A stretch of 64,000 nucleotides of DNA. Origin: DATAZK01 sp965199805. GTDB taxonomy: Bacteria > Actinomycetota > Actinomycetes > Frankiales > Frankiaceae. Positions within the stretch are counted from its first letter, which is position 1, and the number at the start of each line of letters is the position of its first letter. The stretch lies in the NCBI GenBank assembly GCA_965199805.1, contig CBDATO010000001.1:2170001-2234000 (forward strand), in the 5' to 3' direction. The position numbers were made by a program, and so were the translations under genes. Shown here in pieces: positions 60,607-64,000 of this stretch. Below the pieces are notes generated by a model that worked only from the letters and a program-made list of their open reading frames with translations, made no database searches and had not been told where the DNA came from.

Positions 60607-60702
60607 GACAACCGATCGGACGCCCGCGGTGTCGCCTTACGCGCTATCGGTTGTCACGCGCAAGGGAACCCCCGGTCCGTCCGGTACATCCGATCGGTTG
60701 TC
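60607..60702. repeat. Cluster of ATCGGTTGTC repeats between divergent genes
   Basis: Three perfect 10-base copies: one inverted (GACAACCGAT, 60607-60616) and two direct (60646-60655 and 60693-60702). The direct copies are extended by similar GC-rich tails and spaced 47 bp apart. A fourth, degenerate copy (ACAAACGATC) is at 60561-60570. They fill the 246-base gap before the amidohydrolase and resemble regulator binding sites; the first two could also pair in RNA. Confidence 0.6.
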
Positions 60703-60782
60703 GCGCACGCAGGGCGACCTCGCCCGGTGCGATTGTTGAGTGAGTAGCTAGAGTTTGCGGCACGTCGTCCCAGGAGGTCTCC

Positions 60783-62042
60783 ATGAGCGAGTCGTTGCCG
60801 ATCGTTTCCGCCGATGGCCATGTGGGCCCGCGGCTCGTCGAGGACCTGCGGGCCTTCTGCCCGCCCGAGCTGGTGAGCGCCTTCGACGCGTACGTCAACG
60901 ACGACAACCGCTCGAAGGGGCGCTACGTCGAGCGTGACGAGACGGCCGATCTCGACCCGAACTCGCCGTGGCGCAACCAGTACGTGGCGGGCCACCACGA
61001 CCCCGACGCCCGGCGGCGCGACCTCGAGCGTGAGGGCATCGTCAGCGAGGTCATCTTCCACGGCAGTCAGAACAACCAGCCGGTGCCGTGGCAGACGTCG
61101 ATGCTGGGTGCGCCCGACGACCCGGAGCTCGCGGCGGCCGGCATCCGGATCTACAACGACTGGCTCGGCGCGCTCTGCTCCACCGACCCCGACCGGCACG
61201 TCGGCCTCGCGCACCTGCCGATGTGGGACATCGACGCGGCCGTCACCGAGTTGCGCCGGGCCCACGAGGTCGGGCTGCGCGGGGTCAACTTCCCGGCGCC
61301 GCGCCCGTGGGTGACCACCTACAACGATCCGGTGTGGGAGCCGTTCTGGGCGCTGGCCGAGGAGCTCGGGATGCCGCTGACCACCCACTCCGGTGCCGGC
61401 GACCCCAATGTCTTCCGCGGCGCAGAGCTCGTCGCGCTGATGTCGATCGAGAGCGGCGGGTGGTTCAGCCGTCGCGCCGCCCACCTGCTGATCTTCGCCG
61501 GGGTCTTCGAGCGGCACCCGGAGCTGAAGCTCGTCCTGACCGAGCAGCCCGGCACCTGGTGGTCGACGACGGCCCACGAGCTGGACTCGGTGCACGCCGC
61601 GCACACCGCCGGCAACCCGGTGCTGCTCCGCCAGGTGCCGAAGCGGCCGAGCGAGTACCTGCACTCCAACGTCTGGATCGGCGCCAGCTTCCTGTCGCGG
61701 CTCGAGGCCCAGGACGCGCTCGACCACGGCTACGTCGACCGGCTGCTGTGGGGTGCGGACTACCCGCACATGGAGGGCACCTTCCAGGCCGGTGACACCG
61801 CTTTCACCCCGCTCTCGCTGCGTTTCGCCCTGCACGGCTTCACCGAGCCGGATGTGCGCGCGATCGTCGGCGGCACGGCCGCGCACGTGTACGGGCTCGA
61901 CCTGGGCCGGCTGACGCAGTTGGCCGGCGAGATCGGCGCACCGACGTACGCAGACCTCTCGGGCCCCATCGAGGGTGTGCTGGACGCGGCGCCGGCCGGG
62001 GCGAGCCCGTTCGCGTTCCGTACCTCGGGCCCCTGGTCCTGA
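60783..62042 (+). CDS. Amidohydrolase-2 family (ACMSD-like) protein
   Basis: A 419-residue TIM-barrel metal enzyme of the ACMSD/2,3-dihydroxybenzoate decarboxylase group. IVSADGHVGP is the altered DxHxH metal site (one His visible). THSGAGD and LLWGADYPHMEGTF hold the later metal His and Asp. Family members decarboxylate or hydrolyse aromatic and ring-cleavage acids. The ATG has an AGGAGG Shine-Dalgarno. It is upstream of CMD and hydroxyacid-dehydrogenase genes and preceded by the repeat cluster. Confidence 0.88.
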   Translation: MSESLPIVSADGHVGPRLVEDLRAFCPPELVSAFDAYVNDDNRSKGRYVERDETADLDPNSPWRNQYVAGHHDPDARRRDLEREGIVSEVIFHGSQNNQPVPWQTSMLGAPDDPELAAAGIRIYNDWLGALCSTDPDRHVGLAHLPMWDIDAAVTELRRAHEVGLRGVNFPAPRPWVTTYNDPVWEPFWALAEELGMPLTTHSGAGDPNVFRGAELVALMSIESGGWFSRRAAHLLIFAGVFERHPELKLVLTEQPGTWWSTTAHELDSVHAAHTAGNPVLLRQVPKRPSEYLHSNVWIGASFLSRLEAQDALDHGYVDRLLWGADYPHMEGTFQAGDTAFTPLSLRFALHGFTEPDVRAIVGGTAAHVYGLDLGRLTQLAGEIGAPTYADLSGPIEGVLDAAPAGASPFAFRTSGPWS

Positions 62043-62062
62043 GTCACGGGCCGGTGCAGCCC

Positions 62063-62068
62063 TAGGCT
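62063..62068 (+). promoter_or_regulatory. Putative -10 box, leaderless (CMD gene)
   Basis: TAGGCT, six bases before the ATG at 62075. Confidence 0.45.
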
Positions 62069-62074
62069 GCCGGG

Positions 62075-62455
62075 ATGCCCGAGCAGGAGGACCGCTTCGC
62101 GCGGGGAATGGCCGTCTACCGCGAGGTGTACGGCGACGAGATGGTGGCGCAGCCGAAGGGCGAGTCCGCCTTCTTCGACGTCATGATCGAGCAGCTCTTC
62201 GCGGAGGTGTGGACGCGGCCGGGACTGACGATCCCGATGCGCCGGCTGCTCGCCATGGGCGTGCTGGCCGCGCAGCACCGCTTCGACGTGCTCGCCATCC
62301 AGTTCGAGCGGGGCCTGAGGACCGGGGAGTTCACCGCCGAGCAGGTGCGCGAGATGGTCATCTTCCTGGTGGCGTACGTGGGCTACCCCGCGAGCGGCGA
62401 CCTGCGCCGGATCAGCGAGCAGGCCATCGCGCGGGCGGAGGCGGCGGATGCCTGA
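62075..62455 (+). CDS. Carboxymuconolactone decarboxylase (CMD) family protein
   Basis: A 126-residue all-helical protein with the CMD signature (AEVWTRPGLTIPMRRLLAMGVLAA; FDVLAIQFERGLRTGEFTAEQVREMVIFLVAYVGYPA). No CxxC pair is present, so it is of the decarboxylase/lactonase rather than the AhpD peroxidase type. It overlaps the next gene by eight bases and follows the amidohydrolase by 32 bases, in one probable aromatic or ring-cleavage pathway. Confidence 0.9.
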   Translation: MPEQEDRFARGMAVYREVYGDEMVAQPKGESAFFDVMIEQLFAEVWTRPGLTIPMRRLLAMGVLAAQHRFDVLAIQFERGLRTGEFTAEQVREMVIFLVAYVGYPASGDLRRISEQAIARAEAADA

Positions 62456-63311
62456 GCGCCTGCGGGTGGCGGCCATCGGGCTCGGCCGCATGGGCGGGCC
62501 GATGACCGACCACGTCATCGCCGCCGGCCACGAGGTGCGGGTGGTCGACGTGCTGCCCGCCGCCACTGCCGCGCGGGTCGCCGCCGGAGCCCGGGCCGCC
62601 GCCACCCCGGCCGAGGCGGCGCAGGATGCCGACGTCGTGCTGGTCGTGGTGATGGACGACGCGCAGCTGCTCGAGGTCCTGACCGGTCCGGCCGGCGCGC
62701 TGACCACGGCGCCTGAGGGCTGCGTCGTGTGCATCCACACCACCGCCGAGCTGGCCACCATCGAGACGGTCGCCGCCGAAGCGCTGCAACGGGGCGTCGT
62801 GGTGCTCGACGCCGGGGTCACCGGCGGCGAGCCGGGCGCGCAGTCCGGTCGGCTCATCACGATGGTCGGCGGCCCGGACGAGGCGGTCGATCGCGTACGC
62901 CCGGTGCTCGACACGTTCAGCCGCGAGGTGGTCCATGCCGGGCCGCTCGGCGCCGGGATGAGCCTCAAGCTCGCCCGCAACGCGGCGGGCTACGTGATGA
63001 TGGCCGCCGTCCACGAGGCGATGACGCTGGCGAAGCGGGCCGGGGTGGACCTCGCGCTGCTCGAGCACGTGCTCAGCGAATCGGCGGTCGCAGCGCAGGG
63101 GTTCGCGCCGTTCCAGCTCGGCGGGCCCGACCCGATCGCGCCCGACGAGCCCGCCGCCGTCCGCGCGTCGCTCGAGCACGTCGACGCGATGGCCGAGAAG
63201 GACATCCGGCAGGCGCGGGCACTGGCCGACCGGCTCGGCGTGAGGCTTCCCGCGCTCGACGCGACGGCGCAGAGCTTCCGGCAGATCGTGCGGCTCGCGC
63301 CGCCGGAGTAG
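62448..63311 (+). CDS. NAD-dependent 3-hydroxyisobutyrate dehydrogenase-family protein
   Basis: A 287-residue beta-hydroxyacid dehydrogenase. GLGRMG (11-16) is the Rossmann glycine motif, DAGVTGGEPG (121-130) the substrate loop, and Lys174 in GMSLKLARN the catalytic base. The family oxidises 3-hydroxy acids or reduces semialdehydes. It overlaps the CMD gene and is convergent with the SDR, three bases away. Confidence 0.92.
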   Translation: MPERLRVAAIGLGRMGGPMTDHVIAAGHEVRVVDVLPAATAARVAAGARAAATPAEAAQDADVVLVVVMDDAQLLEVLTGPAGALTTAPEGCVVCIHTTAELATIETVAAEALQRGVVVLDAGVTGGEPGAQSGRLITMVGGPDEAVDRVRPVLDTFSREVVHAGPLGAGMSLKLARNAAGYVMMAAVHEAMTLAKRAGVDLALLEHVLSESAVAAQGFAPFQLGGPDPIAPDEPAAVRASLEHVDAMAEKDIRQARALADRLGVRLPALDATAQSFRQIVRLAPPE

Positions 63312-63314
63312 AGC

Positions 63315-64000
63315 TCAGAGCGCGGACGGCCGGTTGGTGAAGCGGCCGTCCGGCCGGGCCCACAGCCAGCCGTTGCGGGCGAGCGTGCCGCCGTCGACCG
63401 GCAGGTTGGTCCCGGTGACGAACGACGCGAGCGGTGAGGCGAGGAAGAGCACCGCCCGGGCCTGCTCCTCCGGCCATCCGGGCCGGCCGACCGGTGCCCA
63501 GGCCGGCCAGAGCTCGGCGTGCTCCGGAGCGGTGAAGTCGACCTGATCGGTGGTGGTGAGGTCGGGAGCCACGCCGTTGACCCGGATCCCGTAGCGGCCG
63601 ACGGTGACCGCCAGGCTCGTGGTGAAGTGCGCTGCGGCCGCCTTCATCGCCGCGTACACGGGTTCGCGCGGGTACGCGCGAACGGCTTCCACCGAGTGCA
63701 CGTTCACGATCGAGCCGGATCCCTGCGTCTTCATCGGGGCGACGGCGGCCTGGCTCATCGCGAAGAGGTGCTCGACGTTCACCCGGTACATGGCCGACCA
63801 GTGCGCGGCGTCCGATTCCTCGAAGCCGGTCAGCGGGCGGTAGTCACCGACGTTGTTGACCAGCACGTCCAGCCGCCCGTGCCGTGCCATGACGTCCGCG
63901 ACGACGCCCGGCGCCGTGTCGGGCGCGGTGACGTCGGCGACGGACAGGTGGGCGCGGCCACCGGCGTCCTCGATCTCCGCCCGGGTGCGCTCGCCGCCGG
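63315..64000 (-). CDS. SDR-family oxidoreductase (N-terminus beyond window)
   Basis: About 228 residues are visible and the Rossmann start lies outside. VLVNNVG, Ser in IVNVHSVEAV, and the catalytic YAAMK are present, and it ends with TGTNLPVDGGTLARNGW. It is a typical NAD(P)-dependent reductase; the substrate is unknown. The frame stays open to base 64000, so an internal ATG at 63890 is not the start. Confidence 0.88.
   Translation of the reverse strand, partial: GGERTRAEIEDAGGRAHLSVADVTAPDTAPGVVADVMARHGRLDVLVNNVGDYRPLTGFEESDAAHWSAMYRVNVEHLFAMSQAAVAPMKTQGSGSIVNVHSVEAVRAYPREPVYAAMKAAAAHFTTSLAVTVGRYGIRVNGVAPDLTTTDQVDFTAPEHAELWPAWAPVGRPGWPEEQARAVLFLASPLASFVTGTNLPVDGGTLARNGWLWARPDGRFTNRPSAL

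Overview
The window is gene-dense, very GC-rich DNA from an actinomycete (Actinomycetota). Evidence: GTG starts are common, two F420-type luciferase-like oxidoreductases are present, and there is a LigB-type ATP-dependent DNA ligase, a DipZ-like protein, an Lsr2-type DNA-binding tail, a 13E12/REP-type DUF222-HNH gene and a kdpF-leading Kdp operon. Many genes start 6-7 bases after a TANNNT box, which suggests widespread leaderless transcription. The genus cannot be fixed by reading alone. No tRNA, rRNA, CRISPR array or insertion sequence was seen, and no gap exceeds 300 bases.

0-18 kb. A TetR/MFS efflux pair comes with a perfect operator palindrome. It is followed by an SRPBCC protein, an F420-type oxidoreductase and a secreted SurE-like lipoprotein. 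Next comes an acyl-CoA catabolic cluster (4.3-10.6 kb): a degenerate plus an intact SDR, a glutamine amidotransferase, an acyl-CoA ligase, a crotonase-fold protein, and a DUF35 protein translationally coupled to a thiolase-fold protein that has lost its thiolase catalytic residues. A FadR/FCD regulator, a DapA-family protein without its Schiff-base lysine and a FUSC transporter follow. The block ends with a pentapeptide protein, a DipZ-like thiol-disulfide protein and a small gene divergent from a TetR gene across a double operator.

18-35 kb. A hydrolase and a D-aminoacylase-like amidohydrolase are divergent from a bicupin. A GntR/FCD regulator precedes a tightly overlapping set: Asp/Glu/hydantoin racemase, amidohydrolase, polysaccharide deacetylase-fold hydrolase, a complete oligopeptide-type ABC importer and two 2-oxoglutarate/Fe(II) oxygenases. 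This looks like a pathway for import and breakdown of an unidentified, probably nitrogen-containing, compound. GTATAC operators flank the regulator's 3' end and the first gene.

35-51 kb. A peroxiredoxin with a SigH/SigR-like promoter is followed by a universal stress protein, a second D-aminoacylase-like amidohydrolase, ilvD, a secreted sedolisin, an SRPBCC protein, a surface O-acyltransferase, an F420-type oxidoreductase and a frameshifted phosphotransferase. A DNA-processing group follows: ERCC4-Lsr2 nuclease, LigB ligase and DUF222-HNH protein.

51-64 kb. The kdpFABCDE potassium-import operon lies on the minus strand, led by an unannotated 27-residue membrane peptide and a KdpE-like direct repeat. 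A lipoprotein, a YnfA-family protein and an amidohydrolase/CMD/hydroxyisobutyrate-dehydrogenase-type operon follow, and a partial SDR closes the window.

The most unusual signal is a roughly 70-bp element present twice: once directly upstream of the DUF222-HNH gene and once alone at 18.2 kb. In both places it lies at the same 12-base offset behind the stop codon of a minus-strand gene.
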